From Candidatus Gastranaerophilales bacterium (lineage in GTDB: Bacteria; Cyanobacteriota; Vampirovibrionia; Gastranaerophilales; Gastranaerophilaceae): a stretch of DNA of 64,000 nucleotides. The notes beneath the pieces were generated by a model that saw only the letters and a list, made by a program, of their open reading frames with translations, was not told where the DNA came from and did not search any database. The position numbers and the translations under genes are program-made. Shown in pieces: positions 21,133 through 29,953 of this stretch (its first letter is position 1; each line of letters starts with the position of its first letter). The stretch lies in the NCBI GenBank assembly GCA_944326545.1, contig CALVEH010000002.1, positions 1 to 64,000 on the forward strand. Reading direction: 5' to 3'.

Positions 21133-22589
21133 TATTTAGCCTCCTTTGCTTTATCTGTATTTCCATTTTGGTCTAATCCATAAAGTTTTGCTTTTGAAGC
21201 AGCTTTTGCTGCACTAAGTTTCGGGAAGAATTTTTCCATAATTCTTGGGTAAGACCAGTTAAGAATACCGCAAGTAATCGGTAGAATTAAAAGACCTACA
21301 ATAATACCGCTTCTATCCTTCCAACCTTTTAATTTTGCTTCAGCTTTATTTATGCTTGTTGTCAAATATTTTTTAATTAAAACGTTTCTTCTTGCAGCCT
21401 CAAATGTTTTACCGTGGTCTTTGATACGATCCATTGATTTTGCATTTTTAATTTTATTAAATACATATTCATATATCTTATCATCTAAAGTTTTTGCATC
21501 TTCAGCTAGTTGAGATATTTGCTCATATTTAGGTTGTAAAGAATTCAATTTCTCTTTGTAAATATTTTGTTTTGCAATTTTAACTTCATTTTCTATCTGA
21601 TTTAGAACACTTTCAGGAGAAGCCGATGTTGCAGAATGTTTTTTCATTGCTTCTACTCTAAATTGTTCAACTTGTGCCTGCATATCATGCAAGTGAGATG
21701 AAACATTGAACTTAACCTTAGCTTCCATATCAATACATTCGTTCAAATCTTTGATAGCAGCTTCTTTTGCAATTGTATCTATTGTTTCTCTAACGTGTTC
21801 AAAATCAAGACCTTTGCTTGAAATTAAAGACTTACCTTTCTTAGCAAGCTCATCAATTGATTCAATATGTTCAAGTTCTGAATCAGTAAAGGCAAACTTA
21901 TCTTTCAATACATCTTTAAAGAGAGTTTTTGTTTTTGCCTCAACAGCAGAAGGTTTAACAACATCTGCCATATCAAGCTTGCTAATATCCATTGTCTTTC
22001 TTAAGCGTTTCAATGTATCGTAGAATGCCTCATCTTGAAGGCTTCTTACCCTATTATTAATCCAAACTTTTTTCTTTTCAGGTTCGACATTACGTCTCAT
22101 ACAATCGAATTTGTAGAGTTCGTATTCTTGTTTAACTCTAGGCAATAAAGTAGATCTAGGTGGCTTAGCACTTAAATCCATTTGATCGACACCTAAATAA
22201 GCAGCATGTTTATCTAACCATTTGTTGTAGTTAGACATAACAAAAACCTGAGTACCTAATGTGATACCAGCTGAAATAGGCTGTCTTAATGATGTATATG
22301 CTTTAGTATTTTTATCCTCTTTTGATGCTGGGTTAAAAGCAATAAATATAGGTGCAACAAATGCAGTACCAAGAGCAGTAACTGCGTTATTAAGGTTTTC
22401 ACCGCTCTTTACATACATATCCATCAACATCTTTCTTGCACCACTGGAATTATCGTAAATTGCGTCACTTAATTCCCTAATTTTCGTATAATTTCTTGGA
22501 ATATAAGCTGCACCAAAAGATGGCTTGCTTGTGGCAGCACTTTGTGCCTTATTCCCCAAATAACTGCTGTAATGTCCTTGAACTTTCAT
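21132..22589 (-). CDS. Unknown membrane/coiled-coil protein with N-terminal PSFGA motif
   Basis: This 485-residue protein has no family I can name. Its disordered N-terminus contains PSFGA at residues 23-27. A hydrophobic stretch follows (about 65-85), then the polar turn SKEDKNTKAY and a second helix (about 100-115). A long charged, helical, partly coiled-coil middle extends from about 150 to 420. A hydrophobic segment near the C-terminus (VGLLILPITCGILNW) precedes a short polar tail. It is the first gene of a two-gene transcription unit and is translationally coupled to the next gene. The start ATG lies just upstream of the motif-bearing tail; no closer in-frame alternative would keep PSFGA. 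It is likely lineage-specific. Confidence 0.6.
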   Translation of the reverse strand: MKVQGHYSSYLGNKAQSAATSKPSFGAAYIPRNYTKIRELSDAIYDNSSGARKMLMDMYVKSGENLNNAVTALGTAFVAPIFIAFNPASKEDKNTKAYTSLRQPISAGITLGTQVFVMSNYNKWLDKHAAYLGVDQMDLSAKPPRSTLLPRVKQEYELYKFDCMRRNVEPEKKKVWINNRVRSLQDEAFYDTLKRLRKTMDISKLDMADVVKPSAVEAKTKTLFKDVLKDKFAFTDSELEHIESIDELAKKGKSLISSKGLDFEHVRETIDTIAKEAAIKDLNECIDMEAKVKFNVSSHLHDMQAQVEQFRVEAMKKHSATSASPESVLNQIENEVKIAKQNIYKEKLNSLQPKYEQISQLAEDAKTLDDKIYEYVFNKIKNAKSMDRIKDHGKTFEAARRNVLIKKYLTTSINKAEAKLKGWKDRSGIIVGLLILPITCGILNWSYPRIMEKFFPKLSAAKAASKAKLYGLDQNGNTDKAKEAK

Positions 22590-22902
22590 GTTCCCACCTT
22601 AAACACACTTCCACATGTACTAAAAACTGTAAAAATAAAAATTGCGCAAATACTCATGCTTTATTAAGAAATGTAAACTTAATAATTTACAAACGAATAG
22701 ATGACAAAGAAAATAATAACGCGAACAAAAAATCATGCATAATTTTTTGTAAATATTTTTTTGAATCTTTAACTTATATTAAAAAAAATATTAAATTATC
22801 TTAAATTTCTTTACTAATTAATTTTTTTAAAATAGTATAGGTATTAAGTTATGGGGAAACAACCTCACCGATATGAAGTTTAGATTGAAAGAGGTCAAAT
22901 AA
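22590..22902. other. 313-bp intergenic region, divergent promoters (ftsZ side and minus-strand pair)
   Basis: Extremely A/T-rich with long A and T runs. It must hold the promoters for ftsZ and for the minus-strand pair starting at 22589. I see no convincing -35/-10 pair with normal spacing, no hairpin and no small gene. The 3' end carries the GAGG ribosome-binding site of ftsZ (22891-22894). Confidence 0.5.
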
Positions 22903-24114
22903 GTGGAAAATTTCGGACCAGATATCTTCGGAAGAAGAGACAAAGAACAAGATATGGAAACTCCGCAAGTATCAAGTGTTGCAGATATTAAAGTTATCGG
23001 TGCCGGCGGCGGTGGCGGTAACGCTGTTAATAGAATGATAAAAGCTGGTTTAACTGGCGTAGATTTCTGGGCAATGAATACTGATGCACAAGTATTAAAA
23101 ATGTCATTGGCTGAAAACAAAATACAGCTCGGTGGCAAATTGACAGAAGGCTTGGGTGCCGGCGGTGATCCTTCAGTTGGTGAAAAAGCAGCTGAAGAAA
23201 CAAGAGACCAAATAGTTCAAGCACTTGATGGTGCTGATATGGTATTTGTTACAGCAGGCATGGGCGGCGGTACAGGTACTGGTGCAGCTCCTGTTATTGC
23301 TAAAATAGCTAAAGAACTTGGCGCATTGACTATTGGCGTAGTTACAAAACCTTTCAGCTTTGAAGGTAAACGTCGTATGAACCAAGCAATGCAAGGTCTT
23401 GAAAAATTAAAAGAAACTGTTGACGCTCTTATAGTTATACCAAACGACAAATTATTAGAAGTTGTTGAAAGAAGAACAACAATGAAAGAAGCATTCCAAG
23501 TTGTTGACGAAGTTCTTCTCAGAGGTGTACAAGGTATATCTGATATCATCACTGTTCCTGGTTTAATTAACGTTGACTTTGCAGACGTAAAAGCTGTTAT
23601 GCAATCAAGCGGTTCTGCATTGATGGGTATTGGTAGAGGTACAGGCGAAGGCAGAGCTATGGAAGCTGCTAAGTTAGCAATCAATTCACCATTGCTTGAA
23701 ACTTCAATTAACGGTGCATCAGGTATCATAATGAACGTTACCGGTGGTTCAGATATGACTTTACACGAAGTTACTGAAGCAGCTCAAGTTATACATGATG
23801 CAGTTGCTGAAGATGCAATTGTTACATTTGGTTCAGTAATTGATGACAGAATTCAAGGAGAAATTCAAATAACTGTTATTGCAACAGGATTTGAAATGAA
23901 AGGTGTTGAAACTCCTCAGAAAAAAGAAATGGCTAAATCATTAAGCGCAGCTGATTTCTTCTCAGGCTCTTTCAATACAGGCTCGTCAATGAACCAACCG
24001 ACAGCTCCTGCGGCAGCTAATAATATTGCTCAACCAAAACCTGCTATTTCTCCTCAAAAATCGCAGAATGATTTGATGAGCATTATTGATATACCACCGT
24101 TCTTACAAAAATAA
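22903..24114 (+). CDS. ftsZ: Cell division protein FtsZ
   Basis: This tubulin-like GTPase of 403 residues forms the cytokinetic ring. The GTP-binding tubulin signature GGGTGTG is at residues 121-127, with [13 protein letters not shown] at 33-45. The conserved NTDAQVL and PFSFEGKRR segments are present. The extreme C-terminus DIPPFLQK is the conserved tail peptide that binds FtsA/SepF/ZipA-type anchors, preceded by a ~60-residue disordered linker. I chose the GTG start at 22903 because GAGG lies 8 nt upstream; an internal ATG at residue 18 is the alternative. It is not in a dcw cluster: no ftsA or ftsQ neighbours are visible. The minCDE set lies 3-6 kb downstream. Confidence 0.97.
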   Translation: MENFGPDIFGRRDKEQDMETPQVSSVADIKVIGAGGGGGNAVNRMIKAGLTGVDFWAMNTDAQVLKMSLAENKIQLGGKLTEGLGAGGDPSVGEKAAEETRDQIVQALDGADMVFVTAGMGGGTGTGAAPVIAKIAKELGALTIGVVTKPFSFEGKRRMNQAMQGLEKLKETVDALIVIPNDKLLEVVERRTTMKEAFQVVDEVLLRGVQGISDIITVPGLINVDFADVKAVMQSSGSALMGIGRGTGEGRAMEAAKLAINSPLLETSINGASGIIMNVTGGSDMTLHEVTEAAQVIHDAVAEDAIVTFGSVIDDRIQGEIQITVIATGFEMKGVETPQKKEMAKSLSAADFFSGSFNTGSSMNQPTAPAAANNIAQPKPAISPQKSQNDLMSIIDIPPFLQK

Positions 24115-24130
24115 CGGTAAATAAAGCTTA

Positions 24131-24161
24131 AAAAAAGCCTTGGTTAAACCAAGGCTTTTTT
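24131..24161. terminator. Bidirectional terminator between ftsZ and csaB
   Basis: A 13-bp stem (24131-24143 / 24149-24161) with loop TTAAA is flanked by an A-run on the left and a T-run on the right. It can serve both the plus-strand ftsZ and the minus-strand gene ending at 24185. Confidence 0.85.
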
Positions 24162-24184
24162 ATAAAAAAATAAAATAAAATTAA

Positions 24185-25207
24185 TTAATACTCAATTTCA
24201 TGCAAAATTTTGGAAAAGTCAAAGTAACATTCTTTAACTTTATCTTTAATTTGTTGTGACTTAATTTCCTTCAACTTTTTAAAATACTCTTCAAACTTGG
24301 ATTCATCATCAAGCATAGAACAAGGAATATCAAATCTTTCTGCAATCTTTTGAACCTTTTGGTCATAACTCAAAGCTAAAGTTGGTATTCCGTATTTTAA
24401 AGCTAGCAAGCAAGCGTGATATCGCATACCAATCAAATAATCAAGATTAGAGAACGACTGTATAGTTTCATCAATAGACAAAGCATTTAATAAAACTGTT
24501 TTTATATTAGGATTTACAAGTTTTAACTGAGCTTCAAAGTGTTTACATAATTCCAAATCTAAAGCATCTTGGAAAGAATATATGTAAATTTCTTTATCAG
24601 CAAAATTAGCATTAATTTGTCTAGCCAAAGCAAATAAATATTTTTGAGAAAGGCCTTTCCAACTGCGAAGTTGTACACCAACTCGATTCATTGAGACTTT
24701 TTCTTTTAAATCAATATTCCAAACAGGATCAGATACCAAATCAGGCTTTAAGCCCCAACCTCTTAACAGAAATAGGCTTTTTTCATCTCTTACAGTAATA
24801 TACTTGCATTTTTTTAATATATTTTTGGTAAAAAATTTCCCAATAAAATTCTTTATTGGCCCAATACCTTGAGCAAATATTATTACATCTTTTTTGTATT
24901 TTAAAGCAGTGTGTATTACCCAAAGATAATAAAACAGACTCTTTAAACTGGTAGAATCTTGTAAAAGGCTACCGCCACCACTTATTAATACATCAGAATT
25001 TTTTAAGACATCTTTTACTTTACCAAAAGAAAAAGTATTAACAGATCCCACATTAAGCTTAGATGAAGTAAGCTCAGGATTTTTTGAAAATACCGTTACA
25101 TAATAATCATTAGCCTTTAATTCTTTTGTTAAAACAGACAAAATTGCTTCATCACCAAAATTTTCAAAACCATAATATCCTGAAATAGCAATATTTTTCT
25201 TTGACAT
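24185..25207 (-). CDS. csaB: Polysaccharide pyruvyl transferase CsaB
   Basis: This 340-residue enzyme belongs to the family that adds a ketal-linked pyruvate to wall-associated polysaccharide. In Firmicutes and cyanobacteria that modification anchors SLH-domain surface proteins. Diagnostic segments are GYYGFENFGDEAIL at the N-terminus, SGGGSLLQDSTSLKSLFYYL in the middle, and MRYHACLLALKYGIPTLALS toward the C-terminus. It sits 8 bp behind a PfkB-type kinase and has a GGAG ribosome-binding site, so the two are co-transcribed. No SLH-domain protein is encoded in this window. Subfamily assignment is good; the acceptor polysaccharide is unknown. Confidence 0.9.
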   Translation of the reverse strand: MSKKNIAISGYYGFENFGDEAILSVLTKELKANDYYVTVFSKNPELTSSKLNVGSVNTFSFGKVKDVLKNSDVLISGGGSLLQDSTSLKSLFYYLWVIHTALKYKKDVIIFAQGIGPIKNFIGKFFTKNILKKCKYITVRDEKSLFLLRGWGLKPDLVSDPVWNIDLKEKVSMNRVGVQLRSWKGLSQKYLFALARQINANFADKEIYIYSFQDALDLELCKHFEAQLKLVNPNIKTVLLNALSIDETIQSFSNLDYLIGMRYHACLLALKYGIPTLALSYDQKVQKIAERFDIPCSMLDDESKFEEYFKKLKEIKSQQIKDKVKECYFDFSKILHEIEY

Positions 25208-25215
25208 TATTACTC

Positions 25216-26157
25216 CTACATCTGTCCGTTATATGCTGCATACACCTGCTCTTTATATGGGGTTGATTTAATAGCTCCCATACCGTGGCACTGCAATGCG
25301 GCATCAATTGCAGCTAGTTTTGCAGCTTCAATCGGAGTCATTCCTGAATTCAAACCGTGCAAAAATGCTCCATTAAAAGCATCACCAGAACCGGTAGAAT
25401 CAACAACTTCATCAGTTTTAAACTCAACAAAAACAATGTCACCTTCAAAACCGATAAAGTAGCCTCTATCCTTAGCTGACTTAACTACAACCTTATTAAT
25501 TCCTTTATCCCAGAAATATTTTATACATTTGTCAGGCGAATCAATATCAAATACTCTTATAGAATCATGCTCAAGGCTTAAGAAAATTATATCAATGTAT
25601 TGATAAATTTCTTCAAAAGCATCCTTTGCATCTTCTGTACTCCAAAGCCGAGAATCATAATTGATATCAAAGGCAGCACACATATCGTGTTCTGATGCAA
25701 TCTGAAACGCTCTTTTAACAGCCTCTTTGGCATTTAAAGATAATGATTGAGTATTTCCTGTTGTATAAAGCACATCAGCTGAAAGTATATACTCTTCTGA
25801 AATATCTTCTAAAGAAAGCTTTGTTGCCGCTGTTTTCTTACGATAATAAACAAACTCTTTATCGGAATCTTCAGGATGGCCAATAAAATATATACCATTA
25901 AAGCCATCAATGAGTTTAACTTGCGAGATATCTAGCCCTTCCAATTGCCAACTTTCAAGCAAAAATTCTTTAAAAGGATCATTACCAACTCTAGTTATAT
26001 AGCCTGTTTTGGATCCAAGCCTTTGAGCAGCAACCGCAGTACACAAAGTGTCACCACCATAATACTTATTAAAAGAATCAGCATAAGCCAAACTCATGTC
26101 TGAAGAAAGTTCTATTAAACTTTCGCCTATTGTTATTATATCTAAACGTTCACCCAT
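25216..26157 (-). CDS. PfkB/ribokinase-family sugar kinase (2-keto-3-deoxygluconate kinase-like)
   Basis: This 313-residue cytosolic kinase opens with ITIGESLIEL and has the substrate-binding YYGGDTLCTAVAAQRLG, which gives the KDG-kinase flavour. The PfkB signature 2 appears as DSTGSGDAFNGAFLHG, with the catalytic Asp in the final GD. It probably phosphorylates a keto-sugar acid or a related hexose derivative; the exact sugar is uncertain. It is the promoter-proximal gene of a two-gene unit with csaB. That association may be incidental, or may link sugar supply to wall polysaccharide modification. Confidence 0.8.
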   Translation of the reverse strand: MGERLDIITIGESLIELSSDMSLAYADSFNKYYGGDTLCTAVAAQRLGSKTGYITRVGNDPFKEFLLESWQLEGLDISQVKLIDGFNGIYFIGHPEDSDKEFVYYRKKTAATKLSLEDISEEYILSADVLYTTGNTQSLSLNAKEAVKRAFQIASEHDMCAAFDINYDSRLWSTEDAKDAFEEIYQYIDIIFLSLEHDSIRVFDIDSPDKCIKYFWDKGINKVVVKSAKDRGYFIGFEGDIVFVEFKTDEVVDSTGSGDAFNGAFLHGLNSGMTPIEAAKLAAIDAALQCHGMGAIKSTPYKEQVYAAYNGQM

Positions 26158-26310
26158 AATAATTTTCCTAAATTGAATTTAACACAAATATCCAAATAAG
26201 TAAAAAATAAAATATTAAGAAATATTACAAAAGTATATACCAAAAAGGCAATTTTTTCATTTTTATATACTTTATATATACAAGAGAGCAAGTTATTAAG
26301 AGAGGCAATT

Positions 26311-27246
26311 ATGACACCAAAAGACAATAGCTTACAAAAATATAACTATGGTCTAACCAATTCAGGTCAGCCAGCTAATAACTTCTGTAGACCAAATGTC
26401 ACAAACTTCAAGCCTGAAAGTGGCAGACTCTATCAAATTCAATATGAAAATATAATGACATCATCTCCAAAAGTAAATTGGAATTCGTATAACACAAAAG
26501 ACCCTATTTTGAATTTCGGTAGCACAAGCTCAAACATAGGTGGATCCAATTTTATAGAAACACTTGGAACTATTGCATCAGGCGTAACATTGTTTGGCGG
26601 TATTGCAATGACAGGATTAAGTATTGCCTCAGCCATAAAATCAATGAAAGGAAATTCAAATAATAGTGGAAATCAACAAGTTGCAGATGAAAACCTTAAT
26701 TCATTGACTGAAAGCGCAAACAATTATGATAAAAAAAGCGATCCTAATGCAATGCTTAATACAGCTAGCAATTTGACAACAGCAATCAATACATCTAAAC
26801 AAAAACTAAATAACGCAAAAAGGACTGTCAGCACAGCAGAAACTACAATAACCAACTTAAATAAAAATAAAACAGAATACGAATCAAAACTTACTGATTT
26901 TATTACAAACAAAGATGCATTAGAAACAAATATAAAAACTGATGAGAATTCATTAGCAGATTTAAAAGCACTCCCTGAAGATCAAAGACCAGCAGATTAT
27001 GATCAACAAATATCAACTCTTGAAAACAGAATACAAGAAAACAGAAAAAAACTGGAAACAGATTATTCAGATGCAAAACAAAAACAAATTGAAGATCAAA
27101 TATCAAGAATTAATGATGAAATAGCAAAATGGACAGAAACAAAACTAGAAAATGAAATTATAGTAAAACAATTACCAGACGAAATCAAAAATGCAGAAAA
27201 AGCAAAAGAATCGCTAAATAAAAAAATTGAGAAATATGCCCAATAA
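26311..27246 (+). CDS. Unknown protein: disordered N-terminus, one membrane helix, long coiled coil
   Basis: I do not recognise this 311-residue protein. Residues 1-75 are polar and Asn/Ser/Tyr-rich, ending in ILNFGSTSS. A Gly/Ala/Ile-rich hydrophobic segment lies at about 83-110 (GTIASGVTLFGGIAM). Residues about 125-311 are Lys/Glu/Asn/Thr-rich heptads predicted to form a coiled coil, with an ADYDQQ break near 225. There is no cleavable signal, so it is probably an inner-membrane protein with a long coiled-coil arm. It is divergent from the kinase gene and 119 bp upstream of minC, so co-regulation with the Min genes is possible but unproven. Confidence 0.6.
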   Translation: MTPKDNSLQKYNYGLTNSGQPANNFCRPNVTNFKPESGRLYQIQYENIMTSSPKVNWNSYNTKDPILNFGSTSSNIGGSNFIETLGTIASGVTLFGGIAMTGLSIASAIKSMKGNSNNSGNQQVADENLNSLTESANNYDKKSDPNAMLNTASNLTTAINTSKQKLNNAKRTVSTAETTITNLNKNKTEYESKLTDFITNKDALETNIKTDENSLADLKALPEDQRPADYDQQISTLENRIQENRKKLETDYSDAKQKQIEDQISRINDEIAKWTETKLENEIIVKQLPDEIKNAEKAKESLNKKIEKYAQ

Positions 27247-27365
27247 TGTCAGCATATTTCTTAATTTTTTATAATAATTTGCAACAATAGGTCATATTTA
27301 ATTGTATTTAATACATTTTTAATATATTCTTTAATAAAAATATTTTACAGTGAGTATTAAAGAAT

Positions 27366-28430
27366 ATGGAATTAAACAAAAGATTTATTGTTGATTTGTC
27401 ACAGGCTAAAACACCTGCTGATATAGTTTTTGAAGTTAGTAATATTTTAGAAAACCCAGAAGCTGCTAATAGAAAAATTTGGCTTAAATTAGGCGATGTT
27501 TCACTTAATCAATCACAGATTTTAAGTATAAAATCATTGATAAGCAGTATTAACTCAACATTGTCATTGATTGAATCAGAATGTTCTCAAACAGAATTGG
27601 CTGCGGCAACACTGGGAATAAACACTAAAGACGTTGAAGAAGAGCTTCAAGCAGAATTAAGTACCTTAGAAGCTGAATCTCCTAAAGATACTCCGTCAGA
27701 ACAATATATTCCTCTTGTTGACTATAAAGAAGAGGAACCAAAAGAATCTGAACACGAACAACAAGAAAATAAAGAAATATTAGATGAAAACAAACAACAG
27801 CAGGAAGAAATCGAAAACAAACAAGATGAACAAACAACACAAAATACAGAAGAACAACCTGCTGTGTCATCAGATATAAATCAAGAAGAAAATAAAAAAG
27901 ACGAGGAAATACAAAACCAATTAGACAGCATTTTTGATTCCGAAGTCAAATTAGAAAACATACTTGCTGATGATAAAGATATTACAGAAATGCAAAACTG
28001 GCCTTTAACCAAAGAGGCAGAAGATGATTTTGAAATACCTGAAGAAATAATGACCGATGAAGATTACGCAATTCTTCAAATGAACACTCAATATCACAAA
28101 CAAACAGTTCGTTCAGGTCAGGTAATTCAGTCAAACGGAAATGTTGTAATTATCGGTGATTGCCACCCAGGATGCGAAATCCACGCAGCTGGTGATATCA
28201 CTGTTTGGGGTGTTTTAGGTGGTATAGCTCACGCAGGATGTAAGGGCAATACAAAAGCAAAAATAAGAGCGCTAACATTAAATGCAATTCAGCTGAGAAT
28301 CGCAGACTCTTATGCAAGACGCCCTGATCACATAAAAAACATATATGTTGAAAAATCTAACACTTTCACACCTGAAGAAGCTAGATTTGTCAACGGAAGC
28401 ATCGTAATTTTAAAAGTAAATGACAGATAA
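27366..28430 (+). CDS. minC: Septum-site determining protein MinC with long acidic linker
   Basis: MinC is the FtsZ-polymerisation inhibitor carried to the membrane by MinD. The C-terminal beta-helix domain (about 245-354) is clear: RSGQVIQSNGNVVIIGDC, ITVWGVLGGIAHAGCKGN and LNAIQLRIA match the family. Residues 1-95 are a recognisable but divergent N-terminal domain. Between them lies an unusually long Glu/Gln/Asn-rich linker (about 100-235), making the protein 354 residues instead of the usual ~230. It is first in a minC-minD-minE unit with a 26-bp gap to minD. A role in mid-cell division placement is secure by family and synteny; the linker's role is unknown. Confidence 0.92.
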   Translation: MELNKRFIVDLSQAKTPADIVFEVSNILENPEAANRKIWLKLGDVSLNQSQILSIKSLISSINSTLSLIESECSQTELAAATLGINTKDVEEELQAELSTLEAESPKDTPSEQYIPLVDYKEEEPKESEHEQQENKEILDENKQQQEEIENKQDEQTTQNTEEQPAVSSDINQEENKKDEEIQNQLDSIFDSEVKLENILADDKDITEMQNWPLTKEAEDDFEIPEEIMTDEDYAILQMNTQYHKQTVRSGQVIQSNGNVVIIGDCHPGCEIHAAGDITVWGVLGGIAHAGCKGNTKAKIRALTLNAIQLRIADSYARRPDHIKNIYVEKSNTFTPEEARFVNGSIVILKVNDR

Positions 28431-28456
28431 TATAAGTACAAGATAAGGAGTGGCGT

Positions 28457-29269
28457 ATGACAGGGAGAGTAATTGTAATTACTTCCGGAAAAGGTGGGGT
28501 AGGTAAAACAACTACTTCGGCAAACATAGGTACTGCGCTTGCCAAAAACGGCGCAAGTGTTGTTTTAATAGATACAGATATAGGGTTAAGAAACTTAGAC
28601 TTATTACTCGGATTAGAAAACCGTATCGTCTACACGCTTGTTGACGTTGTTGAGGAAAGATGCAAACTAAAACAGGCTCTTGTAAAAGATAAAAAGAATC
28701 CAAACTTATGTTTGCTTGCAGCAGCGCAAACTAGAGATAAATCAGCTGTTGACGCAGATCAACTAAAAACTATCTGCGAACAACTTCAAGAAGACTTTGA
28801 TTTTGTCCTTGTTGACTGTCCTGCCGGCATAGAAGAAGGCTTTAAGACTGCCATTTCAGGAGCATCAGAAGCTATCGTAGTAACAACTCCAGAAATGTCT
28901 GCAGTTAGAGATGCAGACAGAATCATTGGTTTACTAGAAGCTAAAGAAGAAATAAAATCCTACAGACTTCTCGTAAACAGAGTAAGACCAAATCTTGTAC
29001 AAACAAATGATATGATGAGCGTAGATGATGTTGTCGAAATATTGTCCTGCGACCTAATAGGTATAATACCTGAAGATACCGGTATTATAACTTCTACAAA
29101 CAGAGGCGAACCTATTGTTAACGACGAAAATTCACCTGCAGGCAAAGCATATATTAATGTAGCAAAACGTATTAATGGAGAAGAAGTTCCTTTCTTAGAT
29201 ATCAATGAACCTAAAGGCTTTGACGCTTTTCTTGCAAAAGTTAAAACTTTTTTTGGTATTAAAGGATAA
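28457..29269 (+). CDS. minD: Septum-site determining ATPase MinD
   Basis: This 270-residue ParA/MinD-type ATPase recruits MinC to the membrane and is stimulated by MinE. The deviant Walker A motif SGKGGVGKTT (residues 10-19) contains the signature Lys. Walker B is FDFVLVDCPAG, and IDTDIGLRNLDLLLGLEN is strongly MinD-specific. The C-terminal FDAFLAKVKTFFGIKG is the amphipathic membrane-targeting helix. An AAGGAG ribosome-binding site lies 7 nt before the ATG. It is the middle gene of minCDE, with 14 bp to minE. Confidence 0.97.
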   Translation: MTGRVIVITSGKGGVGKTTTSANIGTALAKNGASVVLIDTDIGLRNLDLLLGLENRIVYTLVDVVEERCKLKQALVKDKKNPNLCLLAAAQTRDKSAVDADQLKTICEQLQEDFDFVLVDCPAGIEEGFKTAISGASEAIVVTTPEMSAVRDADRIIGLLEAKEEIKSYRLLVNRVRPNLVQTNDMMSVDDVVEILSCDLIGIIPEDTGIITSTNRGEPIVNDENSPAGKAYINVAKRINGEEVPFLDINEPKGFDAFLAKVKTFFGIKG

Positions 29270-29283
29270 AGAGGAACAAAACA

Positions 29284-29910
29284 ATGAGTGAAAATATTTT
29301 TAGCAATTTCTATAACAAAGTTTTAAGCTTCTTCCAAAACGATAAAAACGAAGGAGAATCAGCTAAAACTAAAGCGACTAACAGACTAAAACTAGTCTTG
29401 ATGCAAGACCGTTCAAATTTAGACGGTGCTACTATGCAAAAAATGAGAGAACAACTTATTGCTGTTATCTCTAAATATATAGAAATCGATAAAGATGCAC
29501 TAAATCTTAATTTAGAATCTGAAGGTGATGAAATTGCACTTATGCTGAACATTCCTGTTATAAGAGCAAGAACACCTGAAGAAATTGATGAATTAGAAAA
29601 AGCAGAAGAAGATGCAAAAAAAGAAGATATTAAAGCAGCTATAGAAGCTGAAATTGCAGCATTATCAGAAAACCTTGATAAAGCTGAAGAAGAGAATAAC
29701 GACGAAGACAATTCTGACAAAGAAACAGAAAAAGAAGACTCTGAAGAATCTACTGAAACTGAAGACAAGAAAGACAAAGAAACTTCTACTGAAAAAGAGG
29801 ATTCAAATAGCCTAAACAATGAAGAAAAAATTGAAAAAAGCAAATCAGTAAATTCACCAGAAAAAAAAGAAAATTCATCAGCAAAAGATAAAGAAAAACA
29901 AAATAAATAA
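29284..29910 (+). CDS. minE: MinE topological specificity factor with ~110-residue charged tail
   Basis: Residues 1-96 are a normal MinE: an N-terminal membrane-binding segment (NFYNKVLSFF), then the MinD-contact region ATNRLKLVLMQDRSNL and the conserved MREQLIAVISKYIEID dimer core. A Glu/Lys/Asp/Ser-rich low-complexity tail follows (about 97-208). It more than doubles the usual ~90-residue length and is surely disordered. The reading frame is uninterrupted through the tail and codon use is like that of neighbouring genes, so it is not an obvious frameshift artefact. It stimulates MinD ATPase to drive pole-to-pole patterning. It is the last gene of minCDE. Confidence 0.93.
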   Translation: MSENIFSNFYNKVLSFFQNDKNEGESAKTKATNRLKLVLMQDRSNLDGATMQKMREQLIAVISKYIEIDKDALNLNLESEGDEIALMLNIPVIRARTPEEIDELEKAEEDAKKEDIKAAIEAEIAALSENLDKAEEENNDEDNSDKETEKEDSEESTETEDKKDKETSTEKEDSNSLNNEEKIEKSKSVNSPEKKENSSAKDKEKQNK

Positions 29911-29916
29911 AGGATA

Positions 29917-29925
29917 TGTTATACT
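29917..29925 (+). promoter_or_regulatory. Extended -10 promoter element for the gene at 29954
   Basis: TGTTATACT is an extended -10 (TGnTATACT), 28 bp before the ATG and directly after the minE stop. No clear -35 box is seen, as is common with extended -10 promoters. Confidence 0.45.
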
Positions 29926-29953
29926 GAAATTGTAAACAATAAAGGCAGAACAA

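Noticed and set aside
23217-23729. 170-codon minus-strand frame inside ftsZ
   Set aside because: A shadow of a highly conserved gene; composition follows from FtsZ codons.
22903-24114. SFEG in FtsZ as a motif copy
   Set aside because: PFSFEG is an ordinary conserved FtsZ segment present across bacteria.
24185-25207. SFG in CsaB (NTFSFGKV) as another member of the SFG/SFKG motif set
   Set aside because: It lies inside the folded glycosyltransferase-like domain, not in a disordered tail, so it counts as background.
29310-29843. 177-codon minus-strand Ser/Phe-rich frame inside minE
   Set aside because: It mirrors the Glu/Lys-rich minE tail; low complexity explains the open frame.
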